Shown one piece after another: positions 36,496 through 50,777 of a stretch of DNA of 64,000 nucleotides. How positions within the stretch are numbered: the first letter of the stretch is position 1; each line of letters starts with the position of its first letter. The notes under the pieces are model-generated. The model made no database searches. It was given only the letters and a program-made list of their open reading frames with translations, and was not told where the DNA came from. The stretch comes from Sthenelais limicola (Eukaryota; Annelida; Polychaeta; Phyllodocida; Sigalionidae), in NCBI GenBank assembly GCA_942159475.1, contig OW804094.1:130062755-130126754 (forward strand). Direction: 5' to 3'. The position numbers and the translations under genes were made by a program.

Positions 36496-39400
36496 ACCTT
36501 TCGATCCTTGACGAAACAAAAATCAAACATATTAGGCTGTGACTGGTAGAGAGAGAGAGTTATTTTTCTTACTGTTGTTCCTGGTCTAGACCATTAATGA
36601 TTTATGCTGGAGTGGGACCAGCATTAATCACAGAGCCAGGGGCTAGAGGAGAAACAGATACCACATCTAACTGTCGCTTTTCCTCAGGCGCTGACGGCCT
36701 TAAATTGTGAAAGGTGGATCATAACGATTGTTCAGAGTGAAATAGTCGCGACCCATTAAAAACTCTTAATACATTACTAAAGTATTCATGACAGGGGCGG
36801 GGCCACTATTCAATGGGTTAAGGGGGAAAATGTCAGGCCTCCCTAGTATCTACATCTTTAATCTATTCTTAGTGTTTTGCACAGTATTAAGCTGATTGGT
36901 TTGGTCATAGTTAAGCGCCGTGGGAGGGGTTTGTTGTCCACAACCCCTTGGGGTAGCAACCTGCAGGGGGTAAAACCAAGGGGAGGGACAGTTAACTGAA
37001 GAACCTGACTCTGTAGCCAGGTAACAGATAACTCTGGTGTTGTACCTGTCTGCTTGGGGCCCTCAGGTAATGGTCACTCTAGCCCCCGCTGGCACACCTG
37101 TCCGGGACCACCTAGGGTTGCCAACCCCTATGTGACACTTTCATAGATACACACAGGTAACAGAATGTGCACTAATTCCTGTTATAAGATCTCTAAGGTG
37201 GCATATCCAGTTACCATCACCCAGGTTAAAGAGCCTTTAACTGGAGCTTTAGAAGGTGTGAAGGAGGAAAATATCATGTTTAAATTGGCGCCAGCATTCA
37301 TTCAAGGGACCCCAAGTCTATTCATATATACTCCTTTGTGCTGCATCTTCCCCAACGTCCATAGGAATAATGTAAAGTACATGAGAAGAAGGCCCAGTGA
37401 AAAGGTTCTCATCAAAAACCATTTCACGCATCGCGAGCAAGAAGACACGAGAGAAGCTTTAACATCCCACGGCAAATATCATGTTCATAGGGATTTAAAT
37501 TTTAATAGGGCTTAAATTTGATCCCTTGAAAAGGAGGCGCCTACAGAGGTGGAAATTATTCGCTAAAAGAAGCACAAAAATGGTACTGACATGGCCCCAT
37601 GCAACGGATGGATACATTCGAGAAGCTTAACACCCAAAGAAAAGGTTTAACATACGCTCTCGCACAGCTTGAAAAAAGGGGGAACATTTTGTAAGGGATG
37701 ATCGAATGCATCCGATTTCAAAAGCAAATCAAAACAGCAGTGTCCATTTGACAAATAGCCCTTTGGGTATTGTTCTAACTACAAGGCAATGGTGTCTGTT
37801 TATGTCCCAGCATAAAAGAGACAAACAGAATTTTATCATCCCTTTCGCGCTGCGCACAATGAGGATTCGAAAAAGCTGCTCTGCACTCGTTGTGTCTCTA
37901 TGAACACCAGCAGTAATTGCCTGTCAAGACCGAGATTCTTTTCTAATTATTTTTTAATTCTTGGTGTATTCAAACATTGGGCCCCTGCTGTGAGAGGGGG
38001 AGTTGGCCTGAGCACTAGGGACCCCCCGCAGCGACCAATACTGACGTTGAAGACCCAATGGCGTCAGGGGCACGTCATGATGAGGACGTCAGTCTGTGAC
38101 CTGAATATCGGGAAGGGGAAATGTTTTGAAAGAAGCTCGTTGACGCCCAGTACTTTTTAACAGCCGACATGTTCCTCAAGCACAACTCCCTCTCTAAAAT
38201 CCACTATCCACAGAATCTTAACTGATCGTAAATGACATCAGTCAAAGGCGTTCACTATTTATTTCCCTTCTGTTTCTTACCCATCTGCACCCTCCAACCT
38301 CATCCACTATCCCATCCCCCTTCCCAAGCCCTCCAGTCCATCAATATACATCGCCGGAGGGGCAAGGACACCTCGCAAGGCTAGTTCAATATCAGCCAAT
38401 ATCAACAGATGGTCTACACAGACACCTCACTGCAATCAAATAACTTCCAATGAAGTCCTTATCAATGATGAATAAGCTGAGGCGGGTCCATTATTCCCCC
38501 AACGAGAGGGGCTTAGGCTCGGGGACTGTGTAAACAGATGTGCCCTATGTTTTCAACAGTTTCCACACCGGAGGGCCCCACTACATCAATGTGTCAACTG
38601 TGAAGATCCTAAACGATAGCATTGCCTGCCCTTTTCACCCTGTTATCTCCAGGTACTTGTCACCGGACGAGGGCTTTTATTATATATACCCCAGGCCACA
38701 CCTTTCCCTTCTTCCTCTCCCTCCCTCCTCCTATTCCAAACTCTCACCTGTTGTGAAATACCTCTGAACTGTATACCACCATTATGCTACAAACCCCTCG
38801 ACAAACACAAAGGCCCTAAACACAGTGAGAGCAAATATTACACCGAGGAAAGAGAGAGAAACAACAATAACATTCAGGGCCATCCTTCCTATTCATTCAT
38901 TCACCTGCGTCCCACTTCAATCTATACCAGTCCAGCTTGCTCTGGACACATTGTATTATATACCAATGCACCTGAATACACCTGGGCAAAACGAGCATCT
39001 AATCGAAGGACCTCTCCGCGTTATGTAATTGCTTTGATAGTGGATATTGGGTATGAAAACCTTAGCCCTAGGGTCAAGGCAGGCCTGCCAGCTGACGCGG
39101 GGCAATGTAGTGACTTAAGGGAGGCGAGAGCAAACAGGCCATGTTTGGCGAAGGTATACACAATCTGATTGGGTTTTCATAGCCACAATCACTTTCCCAT
39201 CAAATGCTATAATCAGATTTCATTCACACACCACTAGCCATAACCTCTAGTTCTCCCCTACCTGAAAAATGTAATGCCATGCCACTGGGTTTAAATACCT
39301 AAGCCAATAATATTATCCAAACAGTACACCTGTGCATAAAAGACTGTAATCCGATGGGATATTTTGTGTGTTTTTTTTGGTTTCACATGCGAGCACCACT

Positions 39401-40200
39401 TGCCTAAAAATGTACCTGACATTTATGGGTCTCGATCCATCACGCTATTCAGGGGTGTTCTAGCAATAGCCCCATAACGAAAAATGCCCATTTGGGATGA
39501 TTTAGAACGGCCGGAGTATTACACGGTATTGTGCTACCTCCAGCAACTAGCCATTTATCACACGTCTGACCCGCTGACCTTTCATTGGTGACCTCTGGCC
39601 AGCAACTAGCCGGCACTGCTCTGAATATCCACATCAGATGAAGCCATTAGATCGCCATCTGAATCCTTAAAAGGGGCTGCCGATCGACAGCCAAGTCAAA
39701 TGATGATTTATTGGAGGGTTTGAGCATCATCAGTAGCAAATCAATGAATGGTGAAGCCTTCGCCTTTTCCATCTCAAGTCATGTTGAGAGAGGGAATGAA
39801 AGGAGGTGATGCTAGTGGTATAGCAGTGGCTTGGGAAGTAAGGTCCAAGCAACGAGGGGTTTGGGCGGAGATAGCACTAGCAGGCCTCCGCCTCGTGACA
39901 AGCAATTGTGAGTAGTATAGGAAGAGGGGGACACAGTGGCAGTTACTTTTATAGTTGTTGTTATGAGAGAGGGAGACTTGTGTTTATGTGTGCGCGCCAG
40001 TGTGAGTGTGTGTGTGGATCTGGGAAGGCCAACAGCTGTTGGGAACAAGCTTCTGCGCGATGAGGTCTCTTGTTTTCCCTCAAGGCCGCAGGGGTATCCG
40101 CCAGCTTCGATCAATGGTTTGGGCCAAATCTGACCGGATCGCTACGGACAAAGCAGTATCGACTCTCACACCACAAGCAATAAAACCACCCATGTTTAAA

Positions 40201-40268
40201 CCCACCATCACCACCACTACCACCACCAAGCCCACTGTAATCTCTAAGACCACCACCGCTACCACCCA
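40201..40268. repeat. (ACC)n/(CCA)n triplet run
   Basis: ACCATCACCACCACTACCACCACC and related units. An open frame across it would be Thr/Pro rich and is considered an artefact of the repeat. Confidence 0.85.
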
Positions 40269-41304
40269 TAACCAACGTCCAGAAATAGGCCGAGAAGCCC
40301 TTGATGTATAATGTAACCATTTCAGACCCATCCCATTCTCATTTATTCAGGACGCTTGCCACACTCAAACCTCCATCCCAACCTCTTCAACACTCAGGGA
40401 ATTGAGGAAAGAGCAATGAGCAAATCCCATCTCAAGAGTCACTTGAAACCGGAGAACTCTCCGCATAGATTGATTCCTTTATCTGCATCAGCTTTACTTC
40501 CCTTTGCTCTTATTTGTACAGCCCTTCCCCAGTCTAAAAAAGCATATAAGCACTTCGCTCCACAAGCAGCCACGTGCTAGAGGAGGGAGAGGGGAATTCG
40601 TATTAAGCTCGACAATCTGGCTTTTCAATAGATCTATTTTCTTTTTATCATAAAGCAAGATCTAGGCTTGCCCACTCCCGGGGAAAATAAAAGGACAGAT
40701 AATCCCTCCCCAAGCGGGCCTTACAACTGATTGCATGCTGAAAAGCCTGTGCTGATCCATCAGCCTGATTGCCAATGGAAATCTAAGCAGATTTCCTCTC
40801 CCCTTTTCCTTTTGTGTGCCTAGGGTCACTTTGTGGCCCCAAAGAGCACCTTGAATGAGAGTGAAAGGGAAAGGGGGTTCTCTCCCCGATTGCTCATTTG
40901 TACCTGCGTGCCATTGTACAGGTCAGCAGCAACGGAGACGAGGAGGAGTGTCCAGCTGAGGAGTTGACCATTGTTCGCTGGACAGTGGTCAGCCCAGAGG
41001 AGCAGCGGCCGGTCAATATTACACGGTGTCATCCATCTATACAGTTACCTCATCAGGCAAAGCAACCCTCAGTCCTACTCAAAGCCTCTCCTCAAAGCCA
41101 ACATGACCCAGGTAGAGAGGGACACACAATGGTCACAACACAAACACTTGGCCTCGCTTGTTAATTGTATCCATGAACAAACCTAACTACACTGGGTCTC
41201 ACAACGTGCTCTTACTGTGTTTTGATTTCCCCCTTAGGCCCTATTCTACAGTAAAGCTGGCCCCTTCAATCTATAGAAGTAACAAGGCTCACATAAGAAA
41301 GGTA

Positions 41305-41315
41305 GGGGGGGGGGG
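41305..41315. repeat. Poly(G) run of 11
   Basis: Eleven consecutive G followed by AGAATATATTATATTATTC. Confidence 0.9.
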
Positions 41316-44300
41316 AGAATATATTATATTATTCACTTCCAAGAATCTATTTTTAAATGTTTTTACATCGCGTCGGTCTTGCTCACATCGATCTCTTCGT
41401 AAGATGTACCTACTTTTGAGGCTTCGTAATAAAATGAGAAATATGAATACGTGTATGTCACTCAGACAGCAACCAAAGTGGCATGGTCTGAAAAGCCTAA
41501 TTTAATGGCACAAAAAGAGCGAAGTTTATTACAAGGCCTTTGATAGGATAATGCGTACGTAGGTCATAAATGCCAAGATGTGATGCGAGATCTAACTTAT
41601 CCAAATATTATGAAATGCAAACAAGTGGCATGTATATTTTTTTTTAATGGGGGCACGTATATCACTTTCATACCGAAGTGACGCAACCATAAATCAAGAA
41701 ACCACAATGTACTAAAAAAAAGTCCATGGTGTAAGATTTTAGACAAAGGAATATGTCGATACAAACGTTGGTCTGAATACAGATTCCAACGTAGTGGTGT
41801 TAACTATGAAAGGAGTTTAAAGTTTGGTATCAAGGTTATTTCTTACCACGTTTTTAACAACCTTTTACACAGAGAACAGAATCGAAACCGATTGATAAAA
41901 TGCAGGCACACGCTCGGCCCTATTGGGGTAATAATGACTAGGGCTCTAATGTAAATGAATAAACAGTTTTTGCCGTCACTCGAGCTTTTAAAAGCACTCT
42001 AAACTATAGCGAATACTGACTTGATCTAAGAGCTTTTGGCTACAGTAAATATTTATTTATGAGCTGAAGTACTCATTCCACCTAGGTGTAACTCCGGAAA
42101 TCCTGTATGTTTAATGGAGGTTAAAATATAAGAGTTCATTCAATAAGTTAAGTGATGGAGTGTTGGCAGAAAGTTTACCACAAGCAAGATCATTAAATAA
42201 CCCAACAAAGCAGCAAGCGATGGTGATGTATATCTTCCCTCCACAAAGACGAAGTGCACCGAACGTTTTTTCCTTATAAATACCAGCGATGCCTTGTGTA
42301 CTGAACACCAAACATTTTTTAAGTAATTCCCAAAAGCCATAAATTTTACTCGCTCCGCTTTCACAAAGATCTATCCATATTGATATTGTCAGTCGTATTC
42401 ATAGAGAAAATCTCTGGTTGGAAACTGGCCTTAAATACACACACACAAAACCATACCACTCCCATTGAGATGAGATCAGACTGATTATTCTAGTGTGCAT
42501 GAGTACATTACATTTCAGCGTCCCATTGCCATTATGCCAACTCTAATATCTGGGCTTTATCGGGAGCAAAGATCTAGGATGTCGAACTCAGGGGAGTCAG
42601 AGTGGTTTTTCCCAAAAGAACCAACGATTGGCTCTCACATGTCAAGCAGTGATTTGCTACCATAATCGTGGTTTTGTCCTCTGCTAGTTAGACGTCTCCA
42701 TGAACCATTATTATCAGCTGCAGGGCTGTTTTGCCTCTCTCCCTCCCTTTCCCCCTCTTTCAAACTCTCTTCGTTCTTTAGGCTGTTGTGTCCTCTCTTT
42801 TTCCCTGCCTCTCTCCGACCATCTTTTGTCTCTTTATCCCCAACTGACAGACACCAGTCCTTCCCACTCGAGCATGTCAAACGGCATCCCAGTGAACTCC
42901 TAAACCAAATTAATCACCACAGACTAATCTATCAGAGAAGTTGACATCACCTCTATCATCGGTTTCACTGCTGGGTTCACACCCACATTCCCCTTTGTTT
43001 GAGCTGCCTTGCCCTCGCCCTAGCTTGGGCAAATATGATACCTAGATATGTTTTTCAAATGTCAGGCATTCTTTAATTAATGTGAAGTCCTAAAAGCACG
43101 GTTGAATGCCCATGTATCATGTGAAGTTAGAATAAGGGGGTTTGGTGCTGTCGGCCGAGAGCCCAGGCTCAGCAGCAGGCTGGCGCCATGCTGTAACGGA
43201 TGAGTGATTTGTGGACAAAACCTATGAGTCTCTGAATTAGCGCTTATTAATACGGGCGCGTGGCAAAACTTTGATGTGCTTCCAAAGCAGCCAGACAGTG
43301 AGGCTGAGAACAAAAGGTCAGACTGTCGCCCCTGCAATGGGAAGGTAGTTATAATAGTATAACCGGACCCTCTCTCCTTCCCCTTTATTTTCAGCACCCC
43401 ACACCTTCCCTTTTCTCTTTTTTGGTATTTGTCCCTCTAAAACCACCCCCATGGTAGTGAGTAAGTGTTCTCCCTCACTTCCACAAAGAATATCTAGCCC
43501 TTACAAAGTGTACTTAGCTCTTGTTTTTCCCTCTCTCCCTCTCACCACTCCCCAATAGCAAATAACACTAATCACAGGGCTTTGACGGTTGGCGACCCCT
43601 CATCAAGGCTTGGTATCCATGAACTTGATGAGGGTTTCAAACTACAACAACAATTAAGTAGAGGAGTGGGGGCAAAGGGTGGTGGTATCAGAGAAACAGC
43701 TCTGGAAGTAACTAAACCACACTGGGGCAAACTTTCCTTTTATTCAGAGAACAAGCGCATGTACAACTAAGAGCAGACGACAAGAACATAATGCACCCAT
43801 GGGCTCGTCGTCCAGCATTCATTCTTATGGATGACTCTCTGTCATTCTTACCACCAATTATACAATACAAACCCAGACCAGTACAAGTAATGCAGGCTTA
43901 CCCCCTTGTATTGCCAGATCTCCACAACAAGCTTCCCTATCATTTATCATCCTTCCTTGAAGGAGTAATCACAGACTCATGCCCACAGCCCACTGCAAGC
44001 TTCCCATTTCCTGCTGGGCTAATGCCAGCATCGCTGGCGCCCATGTAGCGTTTACCATAAACGATTACTTTCCCTTCATTTACTCTGAGCAGCTCTTTTG
44101 TACCTCCATGATCAGACAGTAAAAAAATAACACTATTCCTCCCTCCCCTCCACCCCATTCCCATTGCAACTACTATTACCCCTCCTCATTCGCCTCTTAA
44201 AACTACCCAGCCATATAGCAGTACAGATTGCCACAGACAACGCAGCAAATCCACTGAAATTGAGTTAAAATTAGAACTTGATACTTGACTGAACACGTTT

Positions 44301-47300
44301 GCATTGGGTGCATGGCTGCCATTTTTGCTCCAGTTCCAAAGTTGAGCTTGTTTAATCGATAATACGGTAACGACTAGTCCTCTTTTCTTGCCTGCTTAAA
44401 ACTTCTCCAGTCGATTAAAGTGCTGGGGTTTGTCGCCGAGATAATAGTGTTTTGACCATGCCATCAAAGCAGTGTGAAACCTTCATTGTGGTATCGCTTA
44501 CAGGACGGCCCTGTTCACCAAGCCATAGCCTATGTTGTCTACAAGTTAAATCTTCCGCAGACCAAGCATTAAACTATATAGCGATTCATTTGAACGTATA
44601 CATCTCAGCAATGCGTTCCAGTTATTTAATGGCAACCAAACTGAGAATCAGTTCTTTGTGGCCCCAGCATTGTGTATACTAGTAGTACATGTATTCTGAA
44701 AATAGCCACAATTTACAGTCAGAAGTATGGGAGGACTTGTCTCGATATCGACAGTAGTCATATTTCGTGCAATACCCATACCTTTCTGGCAGAGTGATCC
44801 CAAATTTATTTCCCACAAATACCAACAAGATTGGACGAGGGCAGAAAAGGATCGCTTTGTATGTAGAAGTACCTGTATTTATAGACAGCACAAGGATTCA
44901 GTGATATACACAAACTGGAATGATCCACCAGAAGCAAGAACGAGTGCTAGCGATATGGCCAATAGTCCTCCACTCCCATATTACCATTCATATCACCATA
45001 CATATGAGCTGTTAGCTCTTTCATCAACCTCCCAATAAAGAGAGCACTCTCAGGACATATGTTCCCAGCCTAGCCTAAAACATAGCGTCGATATGAATAC
45101 TTACAAATGTAGTTGTAAATGGATAGGGTTTTTGTCACAGTTCGCTGGTACAGCTATGGTCATATATAATCGGTACAAACTAAAAGGAAAGAAATATTCA
45201 TGACTGTTCTGAATACATATTCCCTATTGCCTGCCATATTTTAACTCTTCAAGCCCTCGGAACCACTTCACTTTCTCCCTTTTCTCTTTTTCCTTCACAA
45301 CCATAGCATGACTATACTTGCAAAGGAAATATATATTCAAGCAAGTTGGGATTTCGGACCAGTACAGTATCAGGAAAAGTAACTTAAAAGTTGTTAGTCA
45401 TTGATTTGCTGATCATTGTTTCCCAGTGGAGCAACATAATGCAGAGTTAGACGTACGGTGCAACAAATACATTAAAAAAGTTTCGTCCGGCCACTCGTAT
45501 ACAAATACTTCAGTGTTCTAGTGCACGGAAAATAATAAATATCTAACACGAGACAGTAAATTTATAACGGACTTTCTGGCTAACAATAAATTTAAAAGAA
45601 TCCGTCAAATAGCATGGACTTCAAAGGGAAGGGAACATGTGAAGTATGTGAATGTTATTTTTCTCAGTAACCTTTTACTCAATGATCAAGATAGTAAATG
45701 CATAATCGTTACTTTAAAAAGAAAGGAGGAACATGCTAAGTATACCTATATTACATCATTTCACAAGCAGGTGCACAGTTCCATATTAGTTAATAAAAGC
45801 AGTCAGAAATCACTTTTGAACCGAACCAACCCTGATTTCTGTCTTTCTGAAGATCCAAATGACCGATTTACAAAACCCATTCTTGGCACAGCTTTCCTCT
45901 GAGGTTTGTTTGTTTGCGGGAAGATTGGACCGTTTTAGTTTCTGCATCATTGACTGTTTTGTGTGCACGGAGAGCGAGCAAGGAAAACAATTGGCAGATT
46001 TTCAGATCTGATAACAGCGACTGAGTTAAATGCAATGTGAAGTTCCCATTCACAGGTGGTTTTTATGTGATGCAAACTTTTCTATTCAAGTCCTTGGACG
46101 GCTGCCCAGCTTTTTATTTATTCTGGAATAACACCATCGGTGCTGCTTAAGGGATTTCAGATCGGGAACAGGGGCTAAGCATATGGATCTATATCTAAAA
46201 CGTATGCGTTTCAAAACCGAGCCATATCTCGTTGCGACTACGTAACATTACTAACACCTGAGGGGTGGACACTAATTCCTCCAATGCCTTCCACCTGCGA
46301 CGTTCCAATACCTCAATCTCAATGGCCTCACTCATAAGGTCCTTTACACCTGATCTCTTGCCCAGCTTTACTTCCACAATGCACACAATGCATTCAAGCT
46401 AATCTTGATCATTTTGGGCTTTTTGCGCGAACAAAAGGTAGGGATTTCTGATGTTATCATGTTGAATTCTTTTAACGCTTCAGGTGTCTCGCTTAAAACC
46501 AAAAGCCTTGATGTAGGGCTTGTTATCACCGGACCATCTTACAAATGCTCATGTGATTGTGGCAATTCTGCTACAAGAGGTTTTGCAGTTCGCTATATAC
46601 TCACTTGACAAAGGCTGTTGGAGATAAGCATCACAAGAAGGTCTATTAGCTGCAGCAAATGAAAGAATTGGATACATATGCACTCGGGGCATTGTAAATC
46701 AAGAGAACTGGCTGACTCAAGATAGAAGCACACAAGAAAGACTCAGGGTCGCGAAATACATTTATTATTTACGACTCAGTGATTTCACACCGCTTTCAAC
46801 GAATGTTTCATACCGAACAGACGATATAGATTAGAGAACCAAGTTTTTTTTTGTATCAAACGATTTCCAATCAAATACGGCATGTAAAATATTTACACAA
46901 CGTAATGGTTAATTACAGAGCTTTCTGTAATTGATGAAGTCATGAATAGTAGTGTGCACCAAAGTATAAGTAAATATCTTGTCAACTCGCAATGTACTGA
47001 AATGGGAATGAATATTTGAAATTCAAATATACTTTAAAAATCAATTTTCCAGTGGTAAATATTACAGTTAGGTACCGAGTACACATGTTGTATGCACATC
47101 TAGTTCCGTTAAAGCCTTGGAGCTTGGAGCACTTTCTTTCCTCTCCTAACAGAAAAGATGAATGGGGAACGAGAGGCTTATTTTAAACGAGGGAATCAAC
47201 ATTCAGACACTGTTTATTCTTCAATCACCAGTCTGCCTCTCGGGCTTCTATACCTTCCCGCTGCGACATTCATACGTTATTGTCGAGGTCTCCACTCAAC

Positions 47301-47695
47301 TGTGCGTCGGCGGTGGCAGCAGCATTTGAGGAACAAACTGACACGGACAGCTTTTTTCCGCGGCCAGTGTTGACTCAAGTCTGACATATCGATGGTTGCT
47401 TTCGGGGCTCTTTTCTCTCCTATTGAATATATTCTTATTTGAGGCAGCGATCGGACAAACAATGGCTCGCCCGCAGAAGGTAAACGTCGGAGTAGGGACT
47501 TGTTGACCCTAGTCACCCCCAATAGCCCTACCCAGTGCAGCAGTGATTTCCGTAGGCGATCCACTGAGCTGGAGGCGAGCAAACTGCACGGAGGAGGTGG
47601 TAGGCATAATCTATACGTACGGCCAGCCCAGTGGCTTGATCTTTTGGTTCAACATTTTACTTGAGGATGAAGGATGGAATTATAGCCAAACCAGT

Positions 47696-47710
47696 TATTA
47701 TTATTATTAT
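47696..47710. repeat. (TTA)n run
   Basis: Five TTA units, followed by TCTTTTTCAG on the plus strand, which mimics a splice acceptor on the wrong strand. Confidence 0.85.
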
Positions 47711-47830
47711 CTTTTTCAGAGTACACACCCATAAACCTGAAAGTACCCAGAAGTGCGTACAACCCTGTGTTTTGTTTTTAACAGTACGATAAAGAATTAA
47801 TCAATTGATCATCAGGCACCATTATGTATG

Positions 47831-47863
47831 TTATGGTTTGCTACGAATTTTATGGTTTGCTAC
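47831..47863. repeat. TTATGGTTTGCTAC repeated twice, period 19
   Basis: Two identical 14-mers lie at 47831 and 47850. No other feature is attached to them. Confidence 0.8.
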
Positions 47864-50346
47864 CCATGCTATTGGAGTCAGATCCTTTGGTTCAATTGAT
47901 AGTGAGAAATTATTTATACTAGAAGTTTACTAGGGAAATAGGACAAGGTACTGTGGATATACATGATATGATGGGTTGTGTATACCTTCAGTAGCTGGGA
48001 AGTGAAATGTATTGGTGCTATAAGGAACTGCGAGGTTATTTCCTCACGACTACGGGCATCAGGCGAACCGTAATGGCTTATAGTTGAATTGCAGCGATCT
48101 GAGGACAGAGGCGATGGAAACAGCTTGAAAAGCTGGCCATTGCCAGAAAGGCTTTCTGGGGAGGCGATTGAGGGGTATGGATCAAGCTGAGCATTTAGCA
48201 GCATGTGGATGGACTTGGGGGAGGGAGGGGACCCACTGAAGATCCCTTCTCCACCCACTCCTCCAGGGTGGCATACGATAGCCAATGCTAAAACCCACAG
48301 ACACATGTGGTCGGGCGTATGTATGGCTGGATCAGGGAACACTAGAAGCCTTTCCTCTTTCACACCTATCTACCCTAGACACCCACCAATCCATCTGTGT
48401 GTAACCCCCAAGGGTAAAGGTACGCAGGGTGCCAGTCCTTCTTCTCCTAGAATCTTCATTTTGCTGCAGTCCCCCCTCCTCCCTCCCAAACCCCTCCAAG
48501 CCACTGGTGATTCTTTTTTCCCCATATTGATAAAACATACGCAGCTTATTTTCACCCAACATAAAATTCAATCAGGTGCTTTGGGCTACTACTGCAGAAG
48601 GAACTGTTTTAACCGAATCGTTTTTATCTATAGATGTGCTCACAGCTTTTTTCCATTTCAGACGTAAACAACGTTTTACCAGCTTTCTCTTCCTAATGCT
48701 TAAGCAAAAGGAGATGGGTTTATAAGAGTGGTATATATAACACAATCTGTACTACACTTGCCTTAGTTCAAGTGAATATAAATACCAGGATGCCCTTTTA
48801 AGTCGGCCCTCTCTACTTCACAACTGGGGCCATAGGGACGATCTGTAGAACTGTTGCCGAGGCAAACACACTTTAAATACCTTTATGCGAGTGGGCTTTA
48901 TAAGGGAAAACAGACATATAACCTTACATCAGGTTCTATAAACACTGTACAATATACTCCACAAAGGTCTCTTTCTGTCAAGTCCTCCACTCTCTCCCTC
49001 CTTCTCTCGCTTAGAAACAGATACGAAGCTTTTCGACGACGGAGGCAGGCTTAGGGAAAACATTTCTCCTTTATTTGAAACCTGCTGAGAAGAAGATTTG
49101 AAGGAAAGAACGAAAAGAAACGGGGGGAAAAATCGATGCTGAGGACCACTTGATGCTCAGTACCAACAGTAACAAATACGAGATGCGGATGCAAATACTT
49201 GGGATCTGGACCATTTCCCAGTTGGGTTCACATTCGTCTCTGCGAACGTGTATGAGTAGGATTCGCTCCATACTCCGCTCTTTCAAGCTGCTTCGACCCC
49301 ATTCCCTCTGGCCACTAAGCTTTGCTGAGGTCTATTTGGATTCCAAATATTACCTTCACCCCCTTGGTCCGTTATGCTTGGACTCGACATTCAATTTATG
49401 CACTTGTAAATGAATAAAAGCCAAGAGGAAGAAATATGTTTTCCGTTGACGGTATATAGAGTTATAGAGCCTACCAGAAAACCAGGAGAGAGAGAGTCGA
49501 TTCAAAAAAGAAAATCTCAGCGAATGGGTAGTAGCTTAGGGAAAGGAAATGACAATTCTAAGACTTCTGTCACGCAACATATCCATCCCGAGCCAATTAA
49601 GAGTCTCTCCTCAGTGGAAGCGACTACAGCACAAATCGTTGTTTCTATTTTTATTTTAACAAAAATATAGTATTCTAAAGTGGCCAGAGATAAATGTTCC
49701 ACCGATTTACTGCAGTAGCATGGAAAACATGTGAGATATGTTTCATGCTAAATCATGGACAGATGTTGTCAGTTTATCCACGAATACCTCTCACCTCACC
49801 CCCTTGTTTTACCATTTTATGTTCACCCCAGGCCCAGTGTAAATCAAGGAGGAGAGACAGAAGAGAAATGCCTTTGCAGTAAAGCTTATACATGTGCCCA
49901 ATACACACACATAACGTTATTGCTGGACTATGTACACGTTTGCGGCAATATCAGTGCAAATGTTGACTTGTAGTTTGGCTCTCCGAGGCGCCAGTATGCA
50001 TACATTGAAGGGTTAGAGGTCAGTGCACTAAAGAAAGGCAATGGGACAACAAGCTCTTGTCCCTCACTGACATTTCACCACAGCTCAAATCTGATGATGG
50101 CGATGATGCCATTGCATGCAATACACCATCGATGATTTTTTCTCCCTTTGAAAAGGTAGCCTTAGAACTTTAATAGAGCCTTCACTTGAGACTCAGGTGT
50201 TGCTGGAGGAGGCAAAGGAAGGTACTGTTCTAACACCTAATAAGGCATAATGAGGGGTGATAATCACCTCATTCTCACCTCATACTGCCATTCGTCTTTT
50301 ACTCAAAGCATACAGAGGCTTTAGAGGAGAATAAAGTTAAGTTCGG

Positions 50347-50777
50347 TACCAATTCTGCCCCTGGTTCCAATACAGTCTAAGGTCACAGTGGTTGGACGCT
50401 TATACTGGTTCCAGTACTTAAGTATTCTACATCTGAATTGTCAATCAATCATGAAAAAAGGGCACACACTGAAAGAACTGACGAATAGTCAGATGTATGA
50501 TCCCCTTAGTTTATTATAGTGCAATAATGAATATATCAATCAATTGAAATCGATCCATCTGAAGTTATCTCCATTGACATTTCAACCATCAGGATTTTTA
50601 CCAAATCTGCCCATGGTTCCAATATACATGTATCTATAGGCACACACAGGATGACTCACTGACACATAGTAGTCATATGTGTATTCAACTTATTACATTA
50701 TGGTACAATAAAGAATATATCAATCAATATCAGCCTGTCTGAAGTTATTTTCAATTGAGATTTCTATCATCAAGAAT
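50347..50777. repeat. Diverged tandem duplication, two units of about 248 and 179 bp
   Basis: Unit 1 starts TACCAATTCTGCCCCTGGTT at 50347 and unit 2 TACCAAATCTGCCCATGGTT at 50599. Both contain GGCACACAC, a shared GAATATATCAATCAAT (50529 and 50713), then CTGAAGTTAT and a CATCA(G/A)GA end. The offset is 252 bp at the left and 184 bp at the right, so unit 1 carries about 68 bp absent from unit 2. It is clearly old and non-coding. Confidence 0.85.

Noticed and set aside
39258..39275. Minus-strand ACATTTTTCAG/GTAGGG as a recursive splice site
   Set aside because: Acceptor is fair but GTAGGG is a weak donor; kept out in favour of the two GTAAGT sites.
40006..40311. Thr/Pro-rich plus-strand open frame
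   Set aside because: Created by the ACC triplet repeat; opposite-strand frames over the same repeat are equally open.
48203..48667. Plus-strand open frame of 154 codons
   Set aside because: Pro/Ser/Thr-rich from C-rich sequence, no recognisable domain, and overlapped by open frames on the other strand of equal quality.
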